A stretch of DNA of 64,000 bases from Paenibacillus borealis (GCF_000758665.1 NZ_CP009285.1:5270001-5334000); one strand, 5' to 3'; positions 18,559 to 27,702 are shown, numbered from the stretch's first letter. Notes: generated from the sequence alone by a model not told the origin. Numbers and translations are program-made.

Positions 18559-19098
18559 TCAGGGATAAATGAACTGCTTCTTCCACAGCTCGCTTTCACT
18601 AATGCGGAAGCCGTTCTTCAGCGAATCCGGCAGCGGGGAATTGCCGGCATTCTGCAGCGCATCCTGCAGCCGGGGAGACCATTCCGCCCGGCGGATATCA
18701 CCAGCCAGCAGCAGGCGGCGGGTATCCAGCCATTTATCCTCTGCCACCACACGGAGCAGCAGCTGATCGGTATTGCCGGTCTCCTGAAAGGCAAAAGCGA
18801 CCGCCAGCGCCATGTTCTGATACAGCTCCTGAGGTTCATGGTCATTGCCGGTCACTTTCAGATCCAGAGATAACACCTCGTCTTCCCAGCCCGCCTTATC
18901 TATTACCAGGGTAAAGGGAATCTGCGCGAGGAGATCGACCAGATTATCATCAGCCAGAACGGTGCCGTCCCGGCTTAATGTCTCAACAGCACCATAGTTG
19001 CCTTGGGGCGCAGCCCCGAAGCCGGCTAGCTGAGGCAGCAGCATGGTAGATGCCGCGGTCAGCAGCAAGGCAGTTCCGATCAGCCAGCTCCGGTTCAT
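18559..19098 (-). CDS. Exported or membrane-anchored protein of unknown function
   Basis: 179 aa with an N-terminal hydrophobic segment (residues ~5-28, WLIGTALLLTAASTMLLPQL) and a soluble remainder of alternating strands and helices (TLVIDKAGWEDEVLSLDL; AVAFAFQETGNT; DTRRLLLAGDIRRAEW). I do not recognise the family. It lies between mtrB and hepS on the same strand, 95 nt before the hepS operon. Codon use looks like that of its neighbours, so it is probably a native lineage-specific gene. Confidence 0.8.
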   Translation of the reverse strand: MNRSWLIGTALLLTAASTMLLPQLAGFGAAPQGNYGAVETLSRDGTVLADDNLVDLLAQIPFTLVIDKAGWEDEVLSLDLKVTGNDHEPQELYQNMALAVAFAFQETGNTDQLLLRVVAEDKWLDTRRLLLAGDIRRAEWSPRLQDALQNAGNSPLPDSLKNGFRISESELWKKQFIYP

Positions 19099-19180
19099 GA
19101 CAAGCCCCCTTACACATAATTTCCGCTGTACAGTAGGATTATACTGATCCGCAGACAGCCCTATATCTAGTTATATTTTG

Positions 19181-19204
19181 AAAAAAAGCAGGCTATGCCT
19201 GCTT
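19181..19204 (-). terminator. Terminator after mtrB
   Basis: Perfect 8-bp stem (AAGCAGGC / GCCTGCTT, 3-nt loop) with a T run on the minus strand, directly after the mtrB stop. Confidence 0.85.
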
Positions 19205-19205
19205 C

Positions 19206-19454
19206 TCAGCTTTCACTCTCTAATTGTCCGTGTTTGCTCCATATTTCAGCCTTACCGCGGATTTTCATTGCTGAGGTATGATCTGTGAATTGGGCAATGA
19301 GGACCTCGCCTTTATCAAGCTTCTCCGTATGATGAAACCGTGTATCCAGACCCCGGGTAAGCCCGATGACCTGAACACCGTTCTCTTTGGCTTTGACTAC
19401 GATATAGTCGCTGCCTGATGGTGCAGGATTCACTTCATTGTTCTTCTCAGTCAT
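19206..19454 (-). CDS. mtrB: TRAP, trp RNA-binding attenuation protein
   Basis: 82 aa. It matches the TRAP family over its whole core: [20 protein letters not shown], then [15 protein letters not shown], then [18 protein letters not shown] forms an 11-subunit ring that, loaded with tryptophan, winds RNA bearing (G/U)AG repeats around its rim. Its clear target is the array at 8884-8955. In B. subtilis mtrB follows mtrA (folE); here it follows hup directly and no folE is seen. A terminator on each side makes it a single-gene unit. Confidence 0.96.
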   Translation of the reverse strand: MTEKNNEVNPAPSGSDYIVVKAKENGVQVIGLTRGLDTRFHHTEKLDKGEVLIAQFTDHTSAMKIRGKAEIWSKHGQLESES

Positions 19455-19491
19455 TTGTGATCCTCCTTAAAATAGGGATAGCCTAAGTTTC

Positions 19492-19523
19492 TAAAAAACA
19501 AATGCCGCCTTGGAGGGCGGCAT
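19492..19523 (-). terminator. Terminator after hup
   Basis: GCCGCC / GGCGGC stem with 6-nt loop, followed on the minus strand by ATTTGTTTTTT. Lies between hup and mtrB. Confidence 0.85.
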
Positions 19524-19564
19524 AGTTGTTATTCAAAGACTATGGGATAGATATGTAGAAATCT

Positions 19565-19837
19565 CTATTTGATTCCGTCTTTCAGCGCTTTACCGGGTTT
19601 GAATGCCGGTACCTTGCTCGAAGGAATTTCGATTTCTTCACCAGTCTGCGGGTTACGGCCTTTACGTGCGGAACGTTCGCGCACTTCAAAGTTTCCGAAT
19701 CCAACCAGCTGTACTTTATCTCCGCTTTGCAGTGCACCTGTGATAGCTTCGAAAACGGCATCTACCGCTTTAGTAGCATCTTTCTTGGGAAGTTCAGTTG
19801 CTTCTGTAACTACGTTGATCAAATCTGATTTATTCAT
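19565..19837 (-). CDS. hup: HU-type nucleoid protein
   Basis: 90-aa histone-like DNA-bending protein. It begins [20 protein letters not shown], with the DNA-arm block [21 protein letters not shown] and the C-terminal [11 protein letters not shown]. Length and sequence match B. subtilis HBsu closely. Strong SD (GGGAGGTGAG). Own promoter at 19963-19991 and own terminator. Confidence 0.98.
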   Translation of the reverse strand: MNKSDLINVVTEATELPKKDATKAVDAVFEAITGALQSGDKVQLVGFGNFEVRERSARKGRNPQTGEEIEIPSSKVPAFKPGKALKDGIK

Positions 19838-20156
19838 GTGTTCTCACCTCCCTGGGCAAATTTCCGGTATCATACACTGTTTCCGTTTCAACGCAAAATA
19901 TACGTGATAATCCCGTTTATTACTGGATACTGGTGCCTCTCTTCTAGAAGCGCAACAAACTTATAGTAATACAGCCCACCCATAATTTCAAGGCGTTATA
20001 CAAAAAAGGAGCAGAAAGTAGCATGTTTCCACACATTTTTTAGGTTTCTCGCAGTCTATTACTACCAAATATTCCGTAAAAACGGAGTCTTCCCTGGGAG
20101 AATCCCCCTTTTACTCTCTTCTAAACTGTCAGGCAAATCCAATAAAACAGCAGCAC
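19838..20156. other. Gene-free hup upstream region
   Basis: Holds the hup promoter at 19963-19991 and a small CCGT-TTTT-ACGG hairpin near 20081. I see no gene on either strand. Confidence 0.6.
19963..19991 (-). promoter_or_regulatory. Sigma-A promoter of hup
   Basis: TTGAAA (19986-19991) and TACTAT (19963-19968) with a 17-bp spacer, giving a ~120-nt leader before hup. Confidence 0.7.
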
Positions 20157-20182
20157 AAAAGAGCGGGATTGCTCCCGCTCTT
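20157..20182 (-). terminator. Terminator after spoIVA
   Basis: AAGAGCGGGA / TCCCGCTCTT stem, 4-nt loop, then TT on the minus strand, about 20 nt after the spoIVA stop. Confidence 0.8.
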
Positions 20183-20201
20183 ATCTCGTACCTGCTTAAA
20201 T

Positions 20202-21680
20202 TTAGAGAATTATGGCAATCAGTCCGCCTGAACCTTCGTTGATAATCCGGCCCAGCGTTTCCTGCAGCTTATAGCGGGCATTATCCGGCATCATGGCAAT
20301 CTTGCCCTGGATGCCTTCGCGTACGATGGAATGCAGGGAGCGGCCGAAGATATCCGATTCCCAGATTTTGATCGGGTCATTCTCGAAGTCCTGCATCAGG
20401 TAACGCACCAGCTCTTCACTCTGCTTCTCTGTGCCGATAATCGGCGAGAATTCAGATTCGACATCAACCCGGATCATATGGATCGAAGGTGCTGTGGCTT
20501 TCAGCCGGACCCCGAAGCGGGAGCCCTGGCGGATCAGCTCAGGCTCATCCAGAGCCATCTCGGCCAGAGATGGAGCTGCGATGCCATAACCCGTAGTTTT
20601 GACCATTTCCAGTGCTTCCGAGAAGCGGTCATACTCACGTTTGGCATGGGAGAAGTCCTGCATCAGCTGGAGCAGATGATCTTTGCCGCGGATCTCTACG
20701 CCGACCACTTCCATGAGAACCTGGTCATACAGCTCTTCAGGCGCATACAGGTCGATCTCGGCTACCCCCTGGCCCATATTCATGCCGCTAAGACCTGCCC
20801 TGTCGATGAAATCATATTCAGTAAACTGGGAGACCAGCCGGTCTACATCCCGCAGGCGGCGGATATCCTTCACCGTATCACGGACGGAATTCTCGTAGCT
20901 GCTGCGCAGCCAGTGATTCTCGCCCAGCACCATTACCCAGCTAGGCAGATTGACATTGACTTCATGTACCGGGAATTCATACAGCACTTCACGGAGGACT
21001 CCGGTCACATCATCTTCCGTCATATTGGCGGCGCTGAGTGTCATTACCGGTATATCATATTTGAGTGCGAGCTCGTTGCGCAGCTGCTGTGCTTCCTCGC
21101 TGCGCGGGCGGGTGGAGTTAATGACAAGCACAAACGGCTTGCCAACCTCCTTCAGCTCAGCGATGACGCGCTCCTCGGAATCTACATATGAGTTCCGGGG
21201 AATCTCAGCGATGGTGCCGTCGGTTGTCACTACCACACCGAGTGTGGAATGTTCCTGAATCACTTTGCGTGTGCCGATCTCAGCCGCTTCCTGGAACGGA
21301 ATCGGCTCCTCAAACCAAGGTGTTGAGATCATACGCGGACCATTCTCATCCTCATAGCCTTTCGCACCTTCTACCGCATAACCTACACAATCGACCAGCC
21401 GGACATTGACTTCCAGACCTTCCGCTACCTTGATCTGCACCGCATTATTCGGTACAAATTTAGGCTCAGTAGTCATAATTGTTTTGCCTGCCGCACTTTG
21501 CGGCAGTTCATCCACCGCTCTTACCCGGTCCGCTTCACTTGTGATGTTCGGAAGAACAATCGTTTCCATGAACCGTTTGATGAATGTCGATTTCCCCGTG
21601 CGAACCGCGCCGACGACGCCGAGATAAATGTCTCCGCCGGTACGCTCGGCAATGTCCTTGAAAATATCCACTTTTTCCAA
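20202..21680 (-). CDS. spoIVA: Stage IV sporulation protein A, spore-coat ATPase
   Basis: Cytoskeletal ATPase that polymerises on the forespore surface and anchors the coat. The Walker A loop GAVRTGKSTFIKRF is near residue 22, and the C-terminal middle and end domains close with GSGGLIAIIL. The start is TTG at 21680 with an excellent SD (AGGAGGGGA, 6 nt). That gives 492 aa, the same as B. subtilis SpoIVA. The frame is open for 24 more codons upstream, but only over low-conservation sequence. Confidence 0.97.
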   Translation of the reverse strand: MEKVDIFKDIAERTGGDIYLGVVGAVRTGKSTFIKRFMETIVLPNITSEADRVRAVDELPQSAAGKTIMTTEPKFVPNNAVQIKVAEGLEVNVRLVDCVGYAVEGAKGYEDENGPRMISTPWFEEPIPFQEAAEIGTRKVIQEHSTLGVVVTTDGTIAEIPRNSYVDSEERVIAELKEVGKPFVLVINSTRPRSEEAQQLRNELALKYDIPVMTLSAANMTEDDVTGVLREVLYEFPVHEVNVNLPSWVMVLGENHWLRSSYENSVRDTVKDIRRLRDVDRLVSQFTEYDFIDRAGLSGMNMGQGVAEIDLYAPEELYDQVLMEVVGVEIRGKDHLLQLMQDFSHAKREYDRFSEALEMVKTTGYGIAAPSLAEMALDEPELIRQGSRFGVRLKATAPSIHMIRVDVESEFSPIIGTEKQSEELVRYLMQDFENDPIKIWESDIFGRSLHSIVREGIQGKIAMMPDNARYKLQETLGRIINEGSGGLIAIIL

Positions 21681-22061
21681 AAGAGATCCCCTCCTCATAT
21701 TACTCCGAAGAAAAAATGCCTGAAGAGCATCGACTTCGCGTTCCGCCGGCAAACTGACCCTTGCAGGACAACCACCGGACTAAGCTTTGCCCGCCCGAAG
21801 CCTAGCTACTGCCTGAGGCGGAACATGTTGCCCCGCGCTAAACTCCGAATGCTCGGACATGCATTTGGACTAGTATCATCATATGTATCCAGAACGGATT
21901 TATGACCCTCGTCCGTGCATTTTGCAGCTGAAATTTTGTATGCCCGCTCTAGCACGCCAATGCGTCACGACGCCCGGAAGTCTTCTCATCAATCCTATGA
22001 GGCCGGGTTTTCGCCTAGAACCACTTTAACTGCAGGGTTTGTAATTAATCCTTACAAATAC
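21681..22061. other. Gene-free spoIVA upstream region
   Basis: No gene supported. On the minus strand CATATGAT (21878-21885) with TCATAAA (21899-21905) upstream resembles a sigma-E promoter, expected for spoIVA. The leader would be about 190 nt. This is a pattern match by eye only. Confidence 0.35.
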
Positions 22062-22089
22062 AAAAAAACACCGGAATGATAATCCGGTG
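22062..22089 (-). terminator. Terminator after the YphF-like lipoprotein gene
   Basis: CACCGGA / TCCGGTG stem followed by seven T on the minus strand, 15 nt after the stop codon. Confidence 0.88.
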
Positions 22090-22104
22090 CTGCATCTAAA
22101 GCCT

Positions 22105-22857
22105 CTATTCTACCGGAGCCTGCGGAACCGCCTGGCCGTCAACCCACATATAAGGCAAGGACTTAACGGGCACGTAATACGATGCCTGCTCGAGCTCCAG
22201 ACGCAGGTCGCGGTCCGCCTCTGGCGTTCCGCCATTCTTATCTATAGCTGAGCTGATATCCGCGCCGTAGTCGGCATATACGGTTCCGTCCTTGTCCATA
22301 AGGAACCGCAACAGTTGGCCGGAATATACACTGTCAAGTTTAATAGACGCTGTTCCTGCCTTCTTGGCATCAATCGAAGAGAGGCCCGGATACACCTCTT
22401 CTTCAACCGGCAGTACTCCCCCGTGCGCAGACTTGTAGAGGTTAACCTTGCGCTGGACATCATTAACCTTCTGCACGGTCACCAGGTCCATCAGCTTAAC
22501 CTGAGGGTCACTTTCTTCGTCCAGAATCAGAAAATACGCGCTGCCGCCTTTCTCGAAAGACGCTGCCGGCAGTTCATCCAGGTATCCCTCCTGCTGCAGC
22601 TTATTCAGATCGACCACGAATTTCTCATATCTTGGCGTAGCTTCATCGCTGGTCTTGATCGGAAGCAGGCCCTCCTGCTCCTGATAGTCATCTACCGCTG
22701 CCTGCACCCGCTTTACACTCTCACGGTATCCGCTACCGGGCTGCTGCTGATCCGAATCTCCGGGATACATGCAGCCGCCAAGCGGCAATAGCAGCAGAAC
22801 GACCCAGAGCAGCAGCGCTGCTCTTCCCAGCAATTGCCTGAGTTTCACCTCATACAT
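22105..22857 (-). CDS. YphF-like lipoprotein
   Basis: 250 aa. A type II signal peptide ends in the lipobox LPLGGC (Cys at residue 29), so the mature protein is lipid-anchored outside the membrane. The rest is soluble with two similar stretches (VKRVQAAVDDYQEQEGLLPI near 50-70 and VQKVNDVQRKVNLYKSAHGG near 125-147), suggesting an internal duplication. Position just upstream of spoIVA and size match B. subtilis yphF, an uncharacterised lipoprotein. Function unknown. Confidence 0.82.
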   Translation of the reverse strand: MYEVKLRQLLGRAALLLWVVLLLLPLGGCMYPGDSDQQQPGSGYRESVKRVQAAVDDYQEQEGLLPIKTSDEATPRYEKFVVDLNKLQQEGYLDELPAASFEKGGSAYFLILDEESDPQVKLMDLVTVQKVNDVQRKVNLYKSAHGGVLPVEEEVYPGLSSIDAKKAGTASIKLDSVYSGQLLRFLMDKDGTVYADYGADISSAIDKNGGTPEADRDLRLELEQASYYVPVKSLPYMWVDGQAVPQAPVE

Positions 22858-22907
22858 GAAGTTGATAAATACGCCCCCTCTCTCTGTTATCCGCTAAGCC
22901 TTCCCGG

Positions 22908-23276
22908 TCACCATAAATCCTCTGCTTCTCCACGGCGCGCAGCTTCCAGTCTGCGGCGTACGGCCGCCTTAAGCGGGTCCTCGGGAATGTGCACGCTCAC
23001 ATCATCCCAAACGGCGGCCTGGCAGGCCAGACGGACGCCTTCATCCAGCAGGCTGCCCAGCTTGCGTCTCTCCGCCTCTGCCGGAGGTCTCAGCGCTGTC
23101 GAATCTCCCGGATCTATAGACACTTTGCACATTAGACAGCCGGCTTTGCCGCCGCAGCGCGTAGGCAGTACGATTCCGGCTTTGCGTACGGCCTCCAGCA
23201 ACGATACGCCATACCCCACCGAGACGCGCCGGGTGCCGGGCAGGAAAGCGACATTTATTTTATTATGAGGTGCCAT
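22908..23276 (-). CDS. [2Fe-2S] ferredoxin, adrenodoxin-like spacing
   Basis: 122 aa. Cluster ligands are Cys41, Cys47, Cys50 and Cys85 (CGGKAGCLMC … ACQ), a CX5CX2CX34C pattern as in adrenodoxin/Isc-type rather than plant-type (CX4CX2C) ferredoxins. The N-terminal half (VSVGYGVSLLEAVRKAG) is the usual beta-grasp. A basic C-terminal helix (KAAVRRRLEAARRGE) extends past the domain. SD AAGGAAGG before ATG. Electron-transfer partner unknown. Confidence 0.9.
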   Translation of the reverse strand: MAPHNKINVAFLPGTRRVSVGYGVSLLEAVRKAGIVLPTRCGGKAGCLMCKVSIDPGDSTALRPPAEAERRKLGSLLDEGVRLACQAAVWDDVSVHIPEDPLKAAVRRRLEAARRGEAEDLW

Positions 23277-23301
23277 GATGTTGTTCCTTCCTTAGTTCAG
23301 G

Positions 23302-23952
23302 TTAAATCTGTATGGATGCAGGTATCCCCAGCAATGCCTCCAAATTCGTCTGCAGATGATCTTCCAGGTGATTCCCTTGAATGAGCTGATACAGCAGCGG
23401 CAGATGGGTGTCCAAATCCTGTTTGATCAGATCCGCTATGGCATGGCAGCGCTCGTCCCTGCCCCGCAGCAGATTAAAAATCAGCTCATGAACAGCCGGC
23501 ATCAGGCGCACAAGGCCAATCCCTTCGAAGTTGCGTACAGGGGCGTATTGCTGCAGCATGCCGACATCCACCGAATAGTGCAAATCGCTGCTGCCCATTC
23601 TGAATCCGCCAACCAGCTCCGCCTTTGCCTCCCCCATGAAATAGAGACTGCGCAGAGAATAACAGCTCCCGCTGAAATCCTCTTCCGGCGGACTGACCGC
23701 ATAACGGAGCAGCGATTGATGAAGACGCCAAGTATCCTCCAGGTCGCAATAGATATCAATATCACGCGGTGGTGCAGCCAGCCGGGCCCCATGCAGCAGC
23801 AGCCCGCAGCTTCCTCCCAAAAGCCATACAGGCGGGTTGCCCAGCCCATAGAATTCTAACTCTTCCACTATGCTGCAGAGCGCAATCTCCAGTGCATAGG
23901 GAATTCCTGAACCGCTCATCGATCTGCACACGCCCCATTCCTGTAAAATCAT
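23302..23952 (-). CDS. Nucleotidyltransferase-fold protein
   Basis: 216 aa. The N-terminal WLLGGSCGLLLHG followed by PRDIDIYCD is the GS…DxD metal-binding signature of the polymerase-beta-like nucleotidyltransferase fold, as in minimal or aminoglycoside-type transferases. The C-terminus is helical. A target cannot be told. The start is unsure: ATG at 23952 lacks an SD, while an in-frame GTG at 23931 has AGGA seven bases upstream. It precedes the ferredoxin gene by 25 nt, so they may be co-transcribed. Confidence 0.75.
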   Translation of the reverse strand: MILQEWGVCRSMSGSGIPYALEIALCSIVEELEFYGLGNPPVWLLGGSCGLLLHGARLAAPPRDIDIYCDLEDTWRLHQSLLRYAVSPPEEDFSGSCYSLRSLYFMGEAKAELVGGFRMGSSDLHYSVDVGMLQQYAPVRNFEGIGLVRLMPAVHELIFNLLRGRDERCHAIADLIKQDLDTHLPLLYQLIQGNHLEDHLQTNLEALLGIPASIQI

Positions 23953-23999
23953 CTATCGATTCTGTCAGAAATACGTCTGTCTGAGTGCATTGTAAATGC

Positions 24000-24179
24000 T
24001 TACATAATTGAAGCGGCTCCGCCTAATATCCCGATCAGCATAATCACAAAAGCAAGTACGGATAATACGCCTCTAAGCCAGCCTTTGGTCCTGCTGCGTG
24101 CAAATGTAATCAAAAAAACCGATAACCCCATAATCAGTACCGCAATCAGAGACAGCCACATTTTCGTCATCGGATCCAT
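24000..24179 (-). CDS. Small two-helix membrane protein, DUF2768/YphE-like
   Basis: 59 aa with two transmembrane helices (LSLIAVLIMGLSVFLITFA, then RGVLSVLAFVIMLIGILGG) joined by a short basic loop RSRTKGW, so both ends should face the same side. ATG at 24179, GGAGG nine bases upstream. Size, topology and place between gpsA and yphF match the YphE (DUF2768) family of spore formers. Function unknown. Confidence 0.8.
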   Translation of the reverse strand: MDPMTKMWLSLIAVLIMGLSVFLITFARSRTKGWLRGVLSVLAFVIMLIGILGGAASIM

Positions 24180-24259
24180 GGTTCATGCGCCTCCATTTCA
24201 CTATACCCGGATTGCGACTATTATAGCGTGAAACCTTAGATTTTATAAGTCTATTTTTA

Positions 24260-24311
24260 TAAAAAAAGAGCAAAAACCTCAGAATCTGGATAGATTCCGG
24301 AGTTTTTGCCC
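24260..24311 (-). terminator. Terminator after spoVIF
   Basis: Long stem of ~20 bp with one or two mismatches (AGGGCAAAAACTCCGGAATC against its partner), then seven T on the minus strand. Confidence 0.9.
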
Positions 24312-24371
24312 TACGCAAGTAGAAAAGGAATTTGCCGGCCCTGAAGGGTTGGCCCTTTTCTGCGAGATATG

Positions 24372-24647
24372 CTATTTTTTCAGCAGCATTTTCATTAAAG
24401 ACTCCATCGAACCGGAACCCGCGCCGCCTTTTTTGACTGCATTGATAATTTCCTGTACGGTAGCTTCACTGACCGGCACTTTGGCCATTGCCGACACCTG
24501 CTTAATTAACTGGCGGAGCTGGGCTTCATTCTGCGTAGTACCCGGCTTGACCGTACTGGCCAGCTTCTTGATGGCACCCTCCGTAATGTTCTTGCCCGCC
24601 TTCTTGTTGATGGCGTTCAATGCATCCTTGGAAAAATCTCTGCTCAC
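24372..24647 (-). CDS. spoVIF: Stage VI sporulation protein F
   Basis: 91-aa helical protein resembling the SpoVIF family: FSKDALNAINKKAGKNITEG near the start, a central LRQLIKQVSAMAKVPVSEAT and the Met/Lys-rich end MESLMKMLLKK. In B. subtilis SpoVIF supports late coat assembly under sigma-K. GTG start with GGAGGAGG upstream. It lies between gpsA and the YphE-like gene in a sporulation-rich stretch. No sigma-K promoter could be assigned. Confidence 0.85.
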   Translation of the reverse strand: MSRDFSKDALNAINKKAGKNITEGAIKKLASTVKPGTTQNEAQLRQLIKQVSAMAKVPVSEATVQEIINAVKKGGAGSGSMESLMKMLLKK

Positions 24648-24713
24648 TATTCATCCCTCCTCCGTCAATCCCCATAACAACATATGAGGTATTCCGGCAA
24701 AAGGTGAACGTGA

Positions 24714-25754
24714 TCAGGAATGCCACTGCTCCCAGGTTTCCTGTGAAATGGCCTCCATCTCCGTCTTGCGGTCACGGCCCATCAAGGCTTCCACTGCATT
24801 ACGCGGTGTTCTTCCCTTAAACAGCACGTGATAAATCTGGTCGGTAATCGGCATCTGCACGCCCAATTTAAGCGAAATCGCATATGCAGCTTCCGTTGTC
24901 CGGATGCCTTCCACCACCATGCCCATGGACTCCAGGACCTCTGCCAGCGGCTTGCCCTGGCCCAGCATGGAACCGGCACGCCAGTTGCGGCTGTGCTGGC
25001 TGGTCGCCGTCACGACAAGGTCACCGAGTCCGGCAAGGCCGGAGAACGTCAACGGATTGGCGCCCAGCTCTACGCCCACACGGGAAATCTCGGCCAAGCC
25101 GCGGGTTAGAAGTGCCGCTTTGGCATTGTCACCGAAGCCCAGGCCGTCGGACAGCCCTGCACCCAGCGCGATAATATTCTTCAACGCGCCGGCCAGCTCT
25201 ACGCCGACCTGGTCGCGGTTGGTATATACCCGGAAGTCATTGTTAATGAACAGCCCTTGTGCAGCAGCGGCACGGCTGTCCTCAGGTGAAGCCACCACAA
25301 CGGTGGTCGGACAGAGCCGCACCACTTCCTCAGCGTGACTCGGGCCCGAGAGGACAACGACCTGGCTTTCCTTGCAGCCGAGCTCTTCTGAGATCACTGT
25401 CGACATACGCTTCATGCTCTCCGTCTCAAAGCCCTTCGTAGCATGAATACAGAGCATGTCTTCCTTCCAGAAGGGCTTCAGGCTGTGCGCAACCTGGCGC
25501 ATTCCGGAAGAAGGCGCAACAATAACTACCGCCTTCGAACCGGAAACAGCCGTTTCCATATCCGTAGTGGCAATAATGTTCGCAGGAAGAGTGATTCCCG
25601 GCAGAAAATGATGATTCGTATGGGCTTCATTAATCTCGGCAGCTTGTTCCGGCTTTCGCGTCCACAGATAAACCTCCGAGTGGTTAGCCGCCAGCACAGT
25701 GGCCAGCGCAGTTCCCCAACTGCCCGCGACCAGCACGGTTACTTTATCAGACAA
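24714..25754 (-). CDS. gpsA: Glycerol-3-phosphate dehydrogenase (NAD(P)+)
   Basis: Makes sn-glycerol-3-phosphate for phospholipids. 346 aa from a TTG at 25754 (AAGGAGG nine bases upstream; overlaps the plsY stop by 8 nt). Family motifs: VLSGPSHAEEV, GALKNIIALGAG (catalytic Lys) and NPLTFSGLAGLGDL. Oddly, the nucleotide loop reads VLVAGSWGTALA where most relatives have GAGSWG; the first Gly of GxGxxG is Val. Co-transcribed with plsY, which uses its product. Confidence 0.96.
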   Translation of the reverse strand: MSDKVTVLVAGSWGTALATVLAANHSEVYLWTRKPEQAAEINEAHTNHHFLPGITLPANIIATTDMETAVSGSKAVVIVAPSSGMRQVAHSLKPFWKEDMLCIHATKGFETESMKRMSTVISEELGCKESQVVVLSGPSHAEEVVRLCPTTVVVASPEDSRAAAAQGLFINNDFRVYTNRDQVGVELAGALKNIIALGAGLSDGLGFGDNAKAALLTRGLAEISRVGVELGANPLTFSGLAGLGDLVVTATSQHSRNWRAGSMLGQGKPLAEVLESMGMVVEGIRTTEAAYAISLKLGVQMPITDQIYHVLFKGRTPRNAVEALMGRDRKTEMEAISQETWEQWHS

Positions 25755-26364
25755 CGCGATTCGCCTCCTTAACTTTAGAGCCGATTTTGTTCTCACGGCC
25801 CTGTGAAATCTTAAGTATGTTACTGCGGTGACGCCAGAACGCGAACAGCGCGATAATCAGGCTGCCCCACAGCTCAGGCGCTGTGAACCCGGTAAACAGC
25901 AGGAATACCGGAGTCAGTGCCACGAAGATCAGCGAGCCCAGCGATACATAGCGGGTCAGAACGATTGCAAGAATAGCAATGATACCCGCAATCAACGCAG
26001 GCCAAAATACAAGCGTAGCCATTACGCCAATTGTCGTTGCAATGCCTTTCCCTCCGCGAAAGTGAAAATAGAGCGGCCAATTATGCCCGATGATGGCAGC
26101 GATACCACAGCCCACTGCAATCCAGGTTCCCCAGCCGCCGGCCCATGTTCCAAGCCAGACTGCGGCAATTCCCTTCAGTACGTCCAGAAACAGCACCAGT
26201 ATGGCCGGTCCCTTCCCCATCACGCGCAGTGTATTCGTTGCCCCCGCATTGCCGCTTCCATATTGGCGGATATCGATGCCTTTAAGCAGCCGGGCGAGCA
26301 ATACACTGAAGCTGATAGAGCCAAGCAAATAGCTTACAACGATAACCAGAAGTTCAAACGCCAC
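25747..26364 (-). CDS. plsY: Glycerol-3-phosphate acyltransferase PlsY
   Basis: Integral membrane enzyme transferring acyl from acyl-phosphate to glycerol-3-phosphate. Three cytosolic motifs are visible: SGNAGATNTLR (~37-47), HFRGGKGIATTIG (~99-111) and the RHRSNI region (~180). About five transmembrane segments, 205 aa. It ends inside the gpsA start, so substrate supply and use are coupled. Confidence 0.96.
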   Translation of the reverse strand: MAFELLVIVVSYLLGSISFSVLLARLLKGIDIRQYGSGNAGATNTLRVMGKGPAILVLFLDVLKGIAAVWLGTWAGGWGTWIAVGCGIAAIIGHNWPLYFHFRGGKGIATTIGVMATLVFWPALIAGIIAILAIVLTRYVSLGSLIFVALTPVFLLFTGFTAPELWGSLIIALFAFWRHRSNILKISQGRENKIGSKVKEANRVV

Positions 26365-26376
26365 TACTCTTCTCCC

Positions 26377-27702
26377 CTAACCTTCGTTTTCGGATTTGCG
26401 CCGTGTAAAGAGACGGATCGGTGTGCCTTCGAAATTGAATGCCGCGCGCAGCTTGTTCTCCAGATAACGCTCATAGGAGAAGTGCATCAGCGAAGGATCA
26501 TTGACGAATACCACGATTGTCGGCGGCTTCGTAGCAACCTGGGTTACATAATTGATGCGCAGACGGCGTCCTTTGTCTGTTGGAGGAGGATTGATCGCTA
26601 CTGCATCGGATACCACATCGTTCACCAGATGCGTGGTAATCCGGAGAGCATGCTGTTGTGCGACATGCTGCACGACCGGCAGCAGCTTCTGCAGGCGCTG
26701 TTTGGTAAGCGCAGACAGGAACACTACTGGCGCATAGCTCATGAACAGGAAGTGATCACGGATATTGCGTTCGAAATTCTGCATCGTCTTGTCGTCTTTC
26801 TCAATGGCATCCCATTTGTTGACGACAAAGATAGAGGCTTTGCCCGCATCATGGGCATAACCGGCAATATGCTTGTCCTGATCGATAATGCCCTCTTCCC
26901 CGTTGATCACGACCAGCACAACATCAGCGCGCTCAATAGCCTTCATGGCTCTCATAACGCTGTATTTTTCCGTATTTTCATAGACCTTGCCGCGTTTGCG
27001 CATGCCCGCAGTATCAATAAGCACATAACGCTGGCCATCCCGTTCAAACGGCGTATCAATCGCGTCGCGTGTAGTACCCGCAACATCGCTGACAATTACA
27101 CGTTCTTCGCCAAGAATAGCATTCACCAGCGAGGATTTACCTACATTCGGACGGCCGATCAAAGCTACACGAATGACATCATCGTCATATTCCTCATCGG
27201 TTTTATCAGGCAGACGTTCAACAACCGCATCCAGCAGATCTCCGATTCCGGTTCCGTGGCTTCCTGATATTCCGATCGGGTCGCCAATTCCAAGGCTGTA
27301 GAATTCATAAATATCCTCGGTACGCTTCATGTTATCCACTTTATTAATAGCCAGTACGATCGGCTTGCCGGAACGGAAAAGAATCTGTGCTACTTCTTCA
27401 TCCGAACTCGTAAGTCCGCTCTTCGCCTCGCACATAAAGACGATGACATCCGCTTCTTCAATGGCCAGCTCCGCCTGAACGCGGATCGACTTCAGAATGG
27501 CGTCTTCACCGTCAATCTCAATCCCACCGGTATCAATCACACTGAAGGATTTGCCGTTCCAATCGGAAACTCCATATATCCGGTCACGTGTAATCCCCGG
27601 TTTATCTTCTACAATGGCCAGTCTATCGCCAATCAGCCTGTTAAAAATCGTCGATTTACCGACGTTAGGCCTGCCAACGATGGCCACAACGGGTCTTGCC
27701 AT
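26377..27702 (-). CDS. der: Ribosome-assembly GTPase Der (EngA)
   Basis: Essential double-GTPase acting on 50S assembly. Two G1 loops (GRPNVGKST at ~9-17 and GRPNVGKSS near ~185), two DTAG/DTGG G3 motifs, NKVD and NKWD G4 motifs and a C-terminal KH-like domain. The start is ATG at 27702 (GGAGG, 7 nt); an ATG two codons earlier sits on top of the SD. 441 aa. Gene order with gpsA and the S1-like gene matches B. subtilis. Confidence 0.97.
   Translation of the reverse strand: MARPVVAIVGRPNVGKSTIFNRLIGDRLAIVEDKPGITRDRIYGVSDWNGKSFSVIDTGGIEIDGEDAILKSIRVQAELAIEEADVIVFMCEAKSGLTSSDEEVAQILFRSGKPIVLAINKVDNMKRTEDIYEFYSLGIGDPIGISGSHGTGIGDLLDAVVERLPDKTDEEYDDDVIRVALIGRPNVGKSSLVNAILGEERVIVSDVAGTTRDAIDTPFERDGQRYVLIDTAGMRKRGKVYENTEKYSVMRAMKAIERADVVLVVINGEEGIIDQDKHIAGYAHDAGKASIFVVNKWDAIEKDDKTMQNFERNIRDHFLFMSYAPVVFLSALTKQRLQKLLPVVQHVAQQHALRITTHLVNDVVSDAVAINPPPTDKGRRLRINYVTQVATKPPTIVVFVNDPSLMHFSYERYLENKLRAAFNFEGTPIRLFTRRKSENEG

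Noticed and set aside
25828..27267. 479-codon plus-strand frame across plsY and der
   Set aside because: Antisense to two recognised genes; Cys/His/Arg-rich composition without domains.
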